A stretch of 64,000 bases of DNA from Candidatus Stramentimicrobium fermentans (GTDB taxonomy: Bacteria; Atribacterota; Phoenicimicrobiia; Phoenicimicrobiales; Stramentimicrobiaceae): positions 1-64,000 of the forward strand of contig JAAYOB010000005.1 in the NCBI GenBank assembly GCA_012520575.1, written 5' to 3'. Made by a program: the position numbers and the translations under genes. Under the pieces are notes generated by a model. That model did no database searches. It saw only the letters and a program-made list of their open reading frames with translations, and was not told the DNA's origin. Shown here piece by piece: positions 54,327-62,434 of this stretch (the first letter of the stretch is position 1; each line of letters starts with the position of its first letter).

Positions 54327-55040
54327 ATGGAAAGTAACGATAGCATCGATTATTCGAATAGATTCAATGATGAAATTGTCAGCAAATATCAGCCCCTGGT
54401 CAGGTCAATTGCCAGAAAGTATTATAATTCAGGGGAACAGGTTGAAGATTTAGAGCAGATCGGTTATCTGGGATTACTTAATGCCCTGCAGCTCTTTAAT
54501 GAAAAAAAAGGCGTTAAATTCACTACCTATGCCACTTGGCTGATTAACGGGGAAATTCGCCATTATTTAAGGGATAAGCATGCCGTTGTCAAAATCCCTT
54601 CCTGGATCAGACAGCTTAATAGAAAAATCGACCAATATGTTGAAAAATACTATAGTGAACACAAAGAGTTCCCTTCTATGGAACAGATTGCCGATGTATT
54701 GAATATAACGGAAGAAGGTGTTCAGGAAATTTTAAAAGGCAGGAAATCAGTGCAGGTGGTTTCTTTAGATAAAAGTATCAGGGAGGATGATATTGACGCT
54801 ATCCCTTTGATAGAAAACATAAAAAGCAAAGAATACCGTTCTTTCCAATTACCCATAGAAGATACCATACATTTAAAGAATACCATAAGTAAGCTTAAAA
54901 AGATTCACAGGCAGGTAATTTATTACCTGTTCTATATGGACTTAAGCCAGACCAGGGTTGCTAAAATGTTAGGAATAACGCAAAGGCAGGTATCTCGTAT
55001 CAAAATGGAAGCTTTAGAAGAATTGCGAAAAAATATTTAA
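54327..55040 (+). CDS. Alternative sigma factor, SigB/SigF/SigG-like
   Basis: A 237-residue sigma-70 group 3 factor. Region 2 has EDLEQIGYLGLLNALQLF and VKFTTYATWLINGEIRHYLR, with the GEI-R-LRD-V-IP signature of stress/sporulation sigma factors. Region 3 contains IPSWIRQLNRKIDQYVEKY, and region 4 ends with VAKMLGITQRQVSRIKMEAL, a full HTH. It lacks the region 1.1 of RpoD. It sits between pilC and the pilin genes, whose promoters share a non-RpoD motif, so it is the likely reader of those promoters. No anti-sigma gene is seen next to it. Confidence 0.85.
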   Translation: MESNDSIDYSNRFNDEIVSKYQPLVRSIARKYYNSGEQVEDLEQIGYLGLLNALQLFNEKKGVKFTTYATWLINGEIRHYLRDKHAVVKIPSWIRQLNRKIDQYVEKYYSEHKEFPSMEQIADVLNITEEGVQEILKGRKSVQVVSLDKSIREDDIDAIPLIENIKSKEYRSFQLPIEDTIHLKNTISKLKKIHRQVIYYLFYMDLSQTRVAKMLGITQRQVSRIKMEALEELRKNI

Positions 55041-55069
55041 TCAATACCAATAGAAAGGAGCAATAAGCC

Positions 55070-55531
55070 ATGTTGGGAAAAAAGATAGTAGCCAGATATA
55101 AAGACGGGAGCATTCAGAAAGGGTATACCAGCAATTTCAATCCGGACAAAGATTTTTTTCACCTTTCTTTGATTGATGAAGCAACTGAATTACCTACCGG
55201 AGAGATTGTTGAGGTCAATGTCAGTATTCTCAAGGCGGTCTTTTTTGTCAAGTCTTTTAAAGGGGACAAGGAATATATCAAAGTCAGAACCTTCGATAAA
55301 TCCCCTGCAGGTCCTCCCAGTCAGCGCAGGATTATATTGATCTTTAAAGATGGAGAAAATTTTTACGGCAGCACGCTCAGTTATTCCCCCAGGCGCAGCG
55401 GTTTTTTTGTTTTCCCCATTGATAATCAGGACAATAGTGAGAGCGTCTTTGTGCCCCAGGGTGCTCTGGAAAAAGTGCATATTAAAAAATTCGGCAGTGA
55501 AGAGTTTGATATCTATCTTTATGAAAACTAA
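55070..55531 (+). CDS. Uncharacterised protein with an internal duplication
   Basis: A 153-residue soluble protein. Two related halves are visible: VARYKDGSIQKGYTSNFNP (about residue 7) and LIFKDGENFYGSTLSYSP (about residue 88), each K-D-G...G-T/S...P and each ending in a hydrophobic F-x-L/F-P/S pattern (FFHLSLID and FFVFPID). I do not recognise an established domain, though short beta-rich PilZ-like domains are one possibility. AAAGGAG precedes the ATG. It is the only gene between the sigma factor and the first pilin, so it may belong to pilus control; this is inference. Confidence 0.6.
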   Translation: MLGKKIVARYKDGSIQKGYTSNFNPDKDFFHLSLIDEATELPTGEIVEVNVSILKAVFFVKSFKGDKEYIKVRTFDKSPAGPPSQRRIILIFKDGENFYGSTLSYSPRRSGFFVFPIDNQDNSESVFVPQGALEKVHIKKFGSEEFDIYLYEN

Positions 55532-55573
55532 AAATCTAGACACAGCCAAATAAGGTTATCAGTTTTCGGTAAA

Positions 55574-55603
55574 AAGCGGGGTATATCCGAATACTGCCCG
55601 CTT
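55574..55603 (+). terminator. Probable terminator after the sigma-linked gene cluster
   Basis: AAGCGGG/CCCGCTT and an inner GTAT/ATAC make a stem of about 11 bp with a 6-base loop and a two-base bulge, 42 bp after the stop. It is not followed directly by a U-tract, so the strength is uncertain. Confidence 0.5.
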
Positions 55604-55633
55604 AATCTGTTAGCATTTTTGTATCTTTTTTCC

Positions 55634-55690
55634 TGCCATTACCAATAACGAAACGCCGTGGCAAGCTCATACTCTGTTCCCCGACTCCTT
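55634..55690 (+). repeat. Degenerate dispersed repeat before the first pilin
   Basis: GCCATTACC and CGTGGCAAGCTCATACTCTG align with the cores at 34895 and 48879. It lies between the sigma-linked gene and the pilin promoter. Confidence 0.5.
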
Positions 55691-55758
55691 GCCTTTTCGC
55701 TAAAACTTTTTTCCGCGCTTATTCCGCAATTTTTATCTGAAAATATTTCCTGTTTTAG

Positions 55759-55789
55759 GTCTAAAATTCTGAAAATAGGGAATAATATA
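55759..55789 (+). promoter_or_regulatory. Pilin promoter motif, copy 1
   Basis: GTCTAAAA at 55759-55766, a 12-base spacer and GGAATAATATA at 55779-55789, 66 bp before the ATG of the first pilin. The same two boxes occur before the second pilin and the first minor pilin. They do not match TTGACA/TATAAT, and resemble SigB-type GTTTAA/GGGTAT boxes. Confidence 0.7.
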
Positions 55790-55855
55790 ATATAGAAGTA
55801 AAAACCATAAATCATCATAAAAACAATAAAGTATTCAGACTTTTAGCAAAGCAAT

Positions 55856-56329
55856 ATGAGAAATATAACTGTTAAAAAAGAAGATAAAACCGAAAATAAG
55901 GTGGGGTTCACCTTAATAGAATTGATGGTTGTTGTTGCCATAATAGGCATACTCTCTTTATTTGGATTGAGAGTCTATGCCGGTTTTCAGTACAAAGCCA
56001 AAGATGCCCTGTTAAAAGGTAATGTTTCTACCATTCATACCCATATACAAACGGAATTGTCAGACGATAAGAAGAGCGCCACGGAAGTCTGGACCAATAT
56101 AGACGACATATTCCTTGCCTCCGGCATCTATTTTCCGGCAGCAGGCAATCCCCAGCAGGGCAATATTGAGGGGATATCGACAGCCGAGCCGGCATCATTA
56201 ACCGGTTTAGGCGGAAAGGTCTTTGTCTTTGTAGACAGCACTGCCGCTCCTACCAGGTTTTATGTCAATGGCGTTAATGCGGAGGAGACCGGTTTTGTCT
56301 TCCCGGAATCCTTAATTGCCCAAAAATAA
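55856..56329 (+). CDS. Type IV pilin (first)
   Basis: A 157-residue prepilin. The leader ends VG and the mature N-terminus is FTLIELMVVVAIIGILSLFG, with Glu5 conserved, so cleavage is expected between Gly and Phe. The rest is a soluble globular domain rich in beta segments. AGCAAAGC lies upstream of the ATG at 55856, without a strong ribosome-binding site. The sigma-linked promoter motif precedes it. It is a major- or minor-type pilin; this cannot be decided by sequence. Confidence 0.92.
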   Translation: MRNITVKKEDKTENKVGFTLIELMVVVAIIGILSLFGLRVYAGFQYKAKDALLKGNVSTIHTHIQTELSDDKKSATEVWTNIDDIFLASGIYFPAAGNPQQGNIEGISTAEPASLTGLGGKVFVFVDSTAAPTRFYVNGVNAEETGFVFPESLIAQK

Positions 56330-56357
56330 AAATATTTGAAAATATTTCTATCTTTAT

Positions 56358-56388
56358 GTCTAAAAAAGATATTATGTGGAATAACATA
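56358..56388 (+). promoter_or_regulatory. Pilin promoter motif, copy 2
   Basis: GTCTAAAA (56358-56365), a 12-base spacer and GGAATAACATA (56378-56388), 72 bp before the second pilin ATG. Confidence 0.7.
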
Positions 56389-56460
56389 TAATAGATACCT
56401 TAAAAGAGGAAAGAAGTACGGAAAACTATATTTATAATAAAAAAGGAGAATTTTAAAAAA

Positions 56461-56889
56461 ATGTTCATGTACTTACACAAAAACAAAAAAGGTTTTACCT
56501 TAATCGAACTGATGGTCGTAGTTGCCATTATCGGCATCCTGGCGCTGCTGGGCTTGCGTCTCTACGCCGGGCAGCAGGAAAAAGCCAAGAATGCCATTGT
56601 TAAAGCCAATGCCGGTACCATACAAACCCTGATTCAGGCCGAATTAGCTGACGCTGCTGTTGCCGACATTGATTTAGACGAAATTTTTGGTGCCGCTGGT
56701 ATATACAATCCTTATACAGGTGAGGCTCAAACAGTAAGCGGTAGCGATGAAGGAGAGGTTGGGGCTAGTTTAGGTGCATACGTTAATGACGCTAGCGGTG
56801 CAGGTGCAGAAGATAACGTTTTCTATATAAATGGTTATGGTTCTGATGGAGATTTTGTATATGGCAGAGATTTAGAAGCGCGAAAATAA
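56461..56889 (+). CDS. pilA: Type IV pilin (second, probably major)
   Basis: A 142-residue prepilin. After a basic leader KNKKG the mature start is FTLIELMVVVAIIGILALLG with Glu5. The globular part contains IDLDEIFGAAGIYNPYTGEA and is less charged than the first pilin. AAGGAG is 12 bases before the ATG. It is followed by a strong terminator, so it probably forms a monocistronic, highly expressed unit, as for a major subunit. That ranking is inferred. Confidence 0.93.
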   Translation: MFMYLHKNKKGFTLIELMVVVAIIGILALLGLRLYAGQQEKAKNAIVKANAGTIQTLIQAELADAAVADIDLDEIFGAAGIYNPYTGEAQTVSGSDEGEVGASLGAYVNDASGAGAEDNVFYINGYGSDGDFVYGRDLEARK

Positions 56890-56947
56890 GCTAATTAGCT
56901 GTCAACCATCAGCCGGGGGACGTTCTCCGGCAAAGAATTTTTCAATC

Positions 56948-56984
56948 AAGAGCCAGTCTTTTAAGACTGGCTCTTCTTCTTTTC
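56948..56984 (+). terminator. Strong intrinsic terminator after the second pilin
   Basis: AAGAGCCAGTCTT and AAGACTGGCTCTT form a 13-bp stem, followed by a T-rich run (CTTCTTTTCC). A smaller GCCGG/CCGGC hairpin lies at 56912-56931. Confidence 0.85.
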
Positions 56985-57179
56985 CTGCCTTTCCCGGCAC
57001 TCTTCTTTCTTCCGTCACCGCGATGCGGCATTATTGCCTGTAATTAGCTCTAACCGAAGACAGAAAGTCAACAAAAGTATTTCTATGGTCTATGCTTTCG
57101 CTCCCATATGTTTTTATTGTCTTTTTCAATCCGTAATGCTATTATCTTAATAGATTAAACGGTTTAGGAGGGGATAAGA

Positions 57180-57578
57180 ATGAGAATAAACAATCAGAAG
57201 GGCATTACCGTTCTTTCCTTGCTCATACTGGTGCTTATTGTCGGAGGGGGAATTCTCTATGGGCCCAAACTTTTTAACCATGTGATCGACCGGAATATAA
57301 AAAGATTGGTTACGGCCAATGCCAAATCCGTAGAGACGGAGATACGCTCCGAATTAATCAATAGACATCCCATTCAAATCTGGAATGATATGGATAAACT
57401 CATCAATGCTTTGAATTTTCAAAACCCGGTGCTTTCGGAAAGGCAGACTAAAAATGGCTGGGACCGCCCGGGTGATGTGGTAGTCTCCTTTGACGGTATC
57501 AATACTTTCCGCCTGGACGGCATAGGGCGCGACGGTTCTTCCTTCGGCCTCAATATCATAATACAAAGATCAAAATAA
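57180..57578 (+). CDS. Pilin-like protein without Glu5
   Basis: A 132-residue protein with a short leader and a hydrophobic N-terminal helix. The segment after KG is ITVLSLLILVLIVGGGI, so the position 5 that is Glu in pilins is Ser here. The downstream part (TEIRSELINRHPIQIWNDMD) resembles the first pilin (QTELSDDKKSATEVWTNIDD), which supports a pilin origin. Without Glu5 it may not pack like a normal subunit; it may be a minor or initiating pseudopilin or an anchored relic. GGAGGGG precedes the ATG. It is 34 bp from the peptidase gene. Confidence 0.7.
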   Translation: MRINNQKGITVLSLLILVLIVGGGILYGPKLFNHVIDRNIKRLVTANAKSVETEIRSELINRHPIQIWNDMDKLINALNFQNPVLSERQTKNGWDRPGDVVVSFDGINTFRLDGIGRDGSSFGLNIIIQRSK

Positions 57579-57591
57579 AACAAAAAGGATA

Positions 57592-57609
57592 GTTATCTAA
57601 TCAGATAAC
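57592..57609 (+). promoter_or_regulatory. Hairpin in the ribosome-binding region of the prepilin peptidase gene
   Basis: GTTATCT-AATC-AGATAAC lies between AAGGA (57585-57589) and the ATG at 57613. Unfolded, the 23-base spacing is too long. Folding the 18-base hairpin would bring the site within a few bases of the start, so it may be needed for, or regulate, initiation. Confidence 0.45.
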
Positions 57610-57612
57610 ATA

Positions 57613-58386
57613 ATGGTACAAATGACACAAATATTTACTACAATCATTATATTCATTATCGGTCTGGTAATCGGCAGCTTCAGCAATGTCTGCATTTACC
57701 GCCTACCCCGCAACGAATCAATCGTATTTCCCGGTTCCCATTGTCCCCGGTGCAGCTATCCCATTGAATGGCACGACAATATCCCGCTCATCAGCTATAT
57801 CATCTTAAAGGGGAAATGCCGTTCCTGCGCTGAAAAAATATCCCTGCAATACCCTTTGGTAGAGTTTTTAACCGCCTCACTTTATCTGTTTTTATTCTAT
57901 TTCTATGGATTGCAATTACGCACCGTTGTTTATATGGTATTCTGTTCCGCTTTAGTAATAATCGCTTTCATCGATTTGAAAGAAAAGATTATTCCCGATG
58001 TTATCTCTCTTCCCTTAACCGCCCTCGGCTTTCTATCGAGTTTTGTCTTAAAAAACATCTCACCTTTAAACTCTCTGCTCGGCATTCTGGCGGGAGGGGG
58101 AAGCTTGTATTTAATAGCTATAGCCGGCACCTATATATTCAGGAAAGAAGCCATGGGCGGAGGGGATATCAAATTATCCGCCATGGTCGGTGCTTTTTTA
58201 GGATGGCAGCTCGCCCTGCTTTCGCTCTTTATAGGATTCTTGCTGGGCTCTGTAATCGGTATAATTGTTCTGATGAAAACGAAAGGAGAAATCAGGGATG
58301 TTCCCTTTGGACCATTCATTGCCTTAGGTACCCTGATTGCTCTCTTCTTTGGTCAAGGCATACTCGATTGGTATTTTCTGCTTTGA
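57613..58386 (+). CDS. pilD: Type IV prepilin peptidase/N-methyltransferase
   Basis: A 257-residue polytopic protein. The N-terminal methyltransferase domain has GSFSNVCIYRLPR and CPRCSYPIEWHDNIPL with a CRSC pair (zinc-type tetracysteine), and the peptidase half has the catalytic Asp residues in AFIDLKEKIIPD and GGGDIKLSAMVGAFLGW. It cleaves and methylates the prepilins encoded around it. The ATG at 57613 has a hairpin between it and its likely ribosome-binding site. Confidence 0.93.
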   Translation: MVQMTQIFTTIIIFIIGLVIGSFSNVCIYRLPRNESIVFPGSHCPRCSYPIEWHDNIPLISYIILKGKCRSCAEKISLQYPLVEFLTASLYLFLFYFYGLQLRTVVYMVFCSALVIIAFIDLKEKIIPDVISLPLTALGFLSSFVLKNISPLNSLLGILAGGGSLYLIAIAGTYIFRKEAMGGGDIKLSAMVGAFLGWQLALLSLFIGFLLGSVIGIIVLMKTKGEIRDVPFGPFIALGTLIALFFGQGILDWYFLL

Positions 58387-58622
58387 CTTGTTTTCTTAGC
58401 TCCATTTAAACAAAATGTAAAGAAAATCTTCTAACAAATCAATATCAATGTATCAGATCAGCTTAAATGAAAACCAAATTCGGCACGGCATAATTTAGAA
58501 GCAGAAGAATTTCTTAAGATAGAATAAAAAGTATCTCATAATCTAATAAGAGCAATTCACTATTTTAAAACCTTCCTAATATTAAAAAAAATTATTTCCA
58601 ATCATTATATTGTATCTGTTTT
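58387..58622 (+). other. Gene-free spacer upstream of the minor-pilin operon
   Basis: About 240 bp of AT-rich sequence between pilD and the next promoter. No gene, hairpin or known repeat is evident. Confidence 0.6.
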
Positions 58623-58654
58623 GTCTAAAATTTGTTATAATATGGAATAATATA
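58623..58654 (+). promoter_or_regulatory. Pilin promoter motif, copy 3, minor-pilin operon
   Basis: GTCTAAAA (58623-58630), a 13-base spacer and GGAATAATATA (58644-58654), 41 bp before the ATG at 58696. It is identical to copy 1 in both boxes. Confidence 0.7.
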
Positions 58655-58695
58655 TAGTGAGAGGGAAAATAGTATATTTTCTTATGTGCTGGTAG

Positions 58696-59178
58696 ATGAA
58701 ATACCATTATGAAAGGTGTAATAGCGCTAAATCGAACCGCGGATTTACCCTGATTGAATTAATGGTTGTAGTCGGAATAATTGCGGTGCTGTTAACAGTT
58801 ACAGGAAGGGCTCTTTTTATCGTAAAACAGAACCACGACCTGAACATTACGGCTCGTCAAATAGAGGCAGCTCTGAAAGATTGTCAGGCCAGTGCTTTTT
58901 ATAGCGGAAGCTGGTATAAGGTTTACTTCTGGCCATCTATAAACCGATACCGGGTTTATCGGGGAGCGGGTGAAGTGGTGAAGGATGTCCAGTTGGAAAA
59001 CATAAAACTGCACCACACCAATTTTATAGACCACAGAGTTGACTTTTATAGTACCGGTATACCCAGTATGGGCGGTACTGTAACTTTAAAAAATAAAAAC
59101 GGGAAGACATTATATGTTATCATGACACCGGTGACCGCCAGGACGAGAGTAAGCACAGAACCGCCGGATAATTGGTAG
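58696..59178 (+). CDS. Minor pilin, GspH/FimT-like
   Basis: A 160-residue prepilin: SNRG then FTLIELMVVVGIIAVLLTV, with Glu5. The globular part with QIEAALKDCQASAFYSG is typical of GspH/FimT minor pilins, which help start the fibre. It is the first gene of the minor-pilin cluster and has the shared promoter motif. Confidence 0.88.
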   Translation: MKYHYERCNSAKSNRGFTLIELMVVVGIIAVLLTVTGRALFIVKQNHDLNITARQIEAALKDCQASAFYSGSWYKVYFWPSINRYRVYRGAGEVVKDVQLENIKLHHTNFIDHRVDFYSTGIPSMGGTVTLKNKNGKTLYVIMTPVTARTRVSTEPPDNW

Positions 59179-59308
59179 CTTTATATTATTTTGCGGGAGA
59201 GAAATGCAGGAGTTTTCGGTTTACAGTTCTCAACCGTCTGTCTGTATTTTATTTAACTGAAAGAATTAAAAAATTGATTAATTAACTAACTACCGGGAGG
59301 TATTCCCA

Positions 59309-61705
59309 ATGCTAAGAATAAAAAGAATATTAACCCAAAGTCCCAAGGGTATGACCTTAATTGAACTGATGATAGCAGTCTTCATTTTGGCTTTAGTTGC
59401 AATGGGGCTATTTCGGGGATTTACCGTCGCCTTTCAAGCTATGGCAGATGCTAAAGACCGTACCATGGCCACCAACTATGCCCAGCAAATATTGGAGAGT
59501 TATAAAAACACCCCTTTTGAAAAAATTCTGCCTTCTTCCGGCTCTATAGAAGGGACTAAATTCTTTAAAAATGTAAGTGTTAATCAAATCGATGAAAGTT
59601 TGAAAAAGGTTATTACTAGAATCTCTTGGGCAGATAGGAATAGTGATGATGCTGATAAAAGAGTAGTGGTAGAAACTTCCATTGCTGATACCCGGGTAAC
59701 TGCTCAGGAAAATGCAACTCCGGCGGGAATTATTATTTATGCCAGTTCCTATAATTTATTGCCGGGGAACGATCCTGAAAACCGCGACAGGCCATCTCAT
59801 ATTTGGGCAAAAATTGTAGACGAGCATGGTAATTTGATTATCGATTGGGATGAAGAGAAGGTATTATTTACGATTGAATCAGAAGTCGGACTAGATAATG
59901 AGCCGGTGTATGATACACTTGGCGGCTTTACTCCGGCATATTTTAATGAATTATTATCAGATATAAGAGACGGTGTGGCAGAAACAGATTTTTATCAATA
60001 TCAAGCTGAAGAAAGGCAAGGTTATGTTACTATTAAAGCCAGTTTAACTGTAGGAGCCGAAGAATTATACGATACCTTAAGGCTGAAAATTACCAATGAA
60101 GCTGTTGCTGTTGTCTTGTCTTCTGAAGGTAATAAGCATATTATCAGTACAGAAGGCGGAGAAGAAGGAATAGCGCATCTGATTGCTAAAATCGTAGATG
60201 CCGCCGGGGATATAGTCACTACTGAAAATAGACCGGTTACTTTTGAAATAATTTCCGGACCGGAAACATCAAGTCTGATAAACATGATACCTACTGAAAA
60301 CGGTATAGCCAAAATAGATTTAAAAGCCGGTTCCCTGACCGGCAGTAACACGGTATTGGCAATGCTCATTCCCCTGGAACCGGGAAGCATCACTATTCAG
60401 GTTGTTGACCCCGGAATTCATAATTTTAAAATTGTAGCTCCTGCCCCTAATACAAAAATTGCCCAACTGGGCTCTGTTGAAATAGTTGCCCGGCTGACAG
60501 ATTATTTAGGCGAACCTATATCCGGTAATATAATTAACTTTGCAATTGAAGACGGTTCGCATTTGGGAAGTATATCTCGAAGTAGCGATACAACAGGGGA
60601 AGCCGGTAATGCAACTACCGAGTTAACTATGAATTATGCAGGCACGGCAACTATCAAGGCCTATTGGATTGATGAAGAAAATAATGAGATTTATGATACT
60701 ATTCAAATTGTCTGCGGAAATCATTGGTTATATGTTGAAGCTGACCCTTTGAACGTCTATGAAGGCCATTCATCAACTATCAGGGCAGCGCTGACCAACG
60801 TATTTGGTGCCCCTGTGCCTTCTCAATATATCAATTTCAGTGTTAAAGAGGGAGATGCCACATTATCTCCGCTCAGTGCTTTGACCGATGAGGAGGGAAT
60901 TGCAACTGTCACACTTACTGCGAATGAGCCCGGGGACATTATTGTCAGGGCAGAATGGCAAGAAGACCTGCAAAACGTTTTTGGGGAGGTTGAGGTATCG
61001 TGCATAAATGCCCCGATTTATCAGGTACAGCTCAGTGCCCCAAAGACTACAATTTCTGCGGGTGAATCATTAGAGCTTACTGCTGCCGTAACCGAAAATG
61101 GCAATCCTGTTAATGGTATCACCGTAACTTTTACCGTTTCCGGCTCTGCTGATGCCAAACTTGATAACCAAGCACCCTCAATAAGTAAAGATACTGATGA
61201 AGATGGAATTGCAACTGTTACTTTAAGCGGATTGAATCCTGGTGAATCGGCTACGATAACTGCAGAAGCAGGAGATAGCAGTGATAGTATCACAATCAGC
61301 TGCGAAGTACCGGAAATAGCAATTAGGCTGAATCCCGCTTACAATCCAAGACTTCAAGGTAATAAACAAGTTTATTTTGGTATAATTGTAGAAAATGATG
61401 ACATTAATCTAAATAAAATGAAAATATCATGGAGTCCGGCGTCAAATGAAGGATTAAAAGAAGTGTGGATTGACGATACGCAGGTTTATTTAAGTGGTAT
61501 ATCTGGAGGCTCTGCAAATGGAACCGAGATCAGTTTCAATGTAGCTCCATATTCATACCAATTAGAAAAAGATAGAAGTTACGTAATTAAAATGGTTTTT
61601 ATAGTAAATGGTAATATGAAAAAGAAACATTGGAACATAGAATTTTTTAATCCGGAAAACAATGCACCCATTGTTCCGGCGATTGAGTTTTATTTAAAAG
61701 GATAA
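59309..61705 (+). CDS. Large minor pilin with Ig-like (Big-1 type) repeats, putative tip adhesin
   Basis: A 798-residue protein. The prepilin start SPKG-MTLIELMIAVFILAL keeps Glu5. After the pilin-like first 135 residues come about five repeated beta-domains (roughly 140-265, 268-366, 368-470, 472-567, 568-668), each with a core like GIATVTLTANEPGDIIVRAE or GIATVTLSGLNPGESATITA, the Big-1/invasin style. The last 130 residues form a separate domain. The architecture suggests an extended tip subunit that contacts surfaces or partners. GGGAGG precedes the ATG. Confidence 0.82.
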   Translation: MLRIKRILTQSPKGMTLIELMIAVFILALVAMGLFRGFTVAFQAMADAKDRTMATNYAQQILESYKNTPFEKILPSSGSIEGTKFFKNVSVNQIDESLKKVITRISWADRNSDDADKRVVVETSIADTRVTAQENATPAGIIIYASSYNLLPGNDPENRDRPSHIWAKIVDEHGNLIIDWDEEKVLFTIESEVGLDNEPVYDTLGGFTPAYFNELLSDIRDGVAETDFYQYQAEERQGYVTIKASLTVGAEELYDTLRLKITNEAVAVVLSSEGNKHIISTEGGEEGIAHLIAKIVDAAGDIVTTENRPVTFEIISGPETSSLINMIPTENGIAKIDLKAGSLTGSNTVLAMLIPLEPGSITIQVVDPGIHNFKIVAPAPNTKIAQLGSVEIVARLTDYLGEPISGNIINFAIEDGSHLGSISRSSDTTGEAGNATTELTMNYAGTATIKAYWIDEENNEIYDTIQIVCGNHWLYVEADPLNVYEGHSSTIRAALTNVFGAPVPSQYINFSVKEGDATLSPLSALTDEEGIATVTLTANEPGDIIVRAEWQEDLQNVFGEVEVSCINAPIYQVQLSAPKTTISAGESLELTAAVTENGNPVNGITVTFTVSGSADAKLDNQAPSISKDTDEDGIATVTLSGLNPGESATITAEAGDSSDSITISCEVPEIAIRLNPAYNPRLQGNKQVYFGIIVENDDINLNKMKISWSPASNEGLKEVWIDDTQVYLSGISGGSANGTEISFNVAPYSYQLEKDRSYVIKMVFIVNGNMKKKHWNIEFFNPENNAPIVPAIEFYLKG

Positions 61706-61723
61706 TAACCAGAGGAAAATATT

Positions 61724-62263
61724 TTGAGAATAAAAAATAAAAAATTCAATATAATCAACAATACCCGAGGTTTCTCCTTAATTGAATTGATGGTAGTAGT
61801 GGCGATACTGGGTTTCATAATCATTGGATTGGTTACATTTTTTAGCGGGGGCACTCGTTCCTGGATAATAGGGCAGTCTCAATTAAAGGCGCAGAGAGAA
61901 GCCCGTTTAGCATTAGACCGTATGGCAAAAGAGATAAGAGAAGGAGATAGCTTTGATAACAGTTCAGGCGATAATAAATTGATTGTTAAATTTGACGTTC
62001 TTGGTAAATCTGATTTAACATATAACTGGTCCGGAAATCACGGTGATAGTTTAACACGTAATACCGGACCTTTTCTGGATAATGTGCATGATATAACTTT
62101 TGTTTATTTAAATCAGTCAGGCATTATTATGACTAACCCTGTAAATGCTTCTAAAGTATTAATAAATTTACAGATAGATGTAGATGGTGATGCTCAAAAG
62201 GGTGGAAACCCTGATATAATATTGGAAACAGAAATTAGTTTACGAAATTTCGATTATAAATAA
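61724..62263 (+). CDS. Minor pilin, PilW/GspJ-like
   Basis: A 179-residue prepilin: after RG the mature start is FSLIELMVVVAILGFIIIG with Glu5. The following SWIIGQSQLKAQREARLALD and MAKEIREGDSF are typical of PilW/GspJ. TTG start at 61724 follows AGAGGAAAA. It is 18 bp after the large pilin. Confidence 0.87.
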   Translation: MRIKNKKFNIINNTRGFSLIELMVVVAILGFIIIGLVTFFSGGTRSWIIGQSQLKAQREARLALDRMAKEIREGDSFDNSSGDNKLIVKFDVLGKSDLTYNWSGNHGDSLTRNTGPFLDNVHDITFVYLNQSGIIMTNPVNASKVLINLQIDVDGDAQKGGNPDIILETEISLRNFDYK

Positions 62264-62434
62264 AGATTAATGTTAGTAGATTGCTTGTGTAATATTATTA
62301 AAAAATAAGATAAAATAGATATATTTAAAGTTTCATCTATATTTACACAAATATAATAGATATTTGAATTATCGCAATATTAAGTTAATTATTTTTAATA
62401 GAAAATCATATTTTTTTGAGAGAAGGTGACAGAT

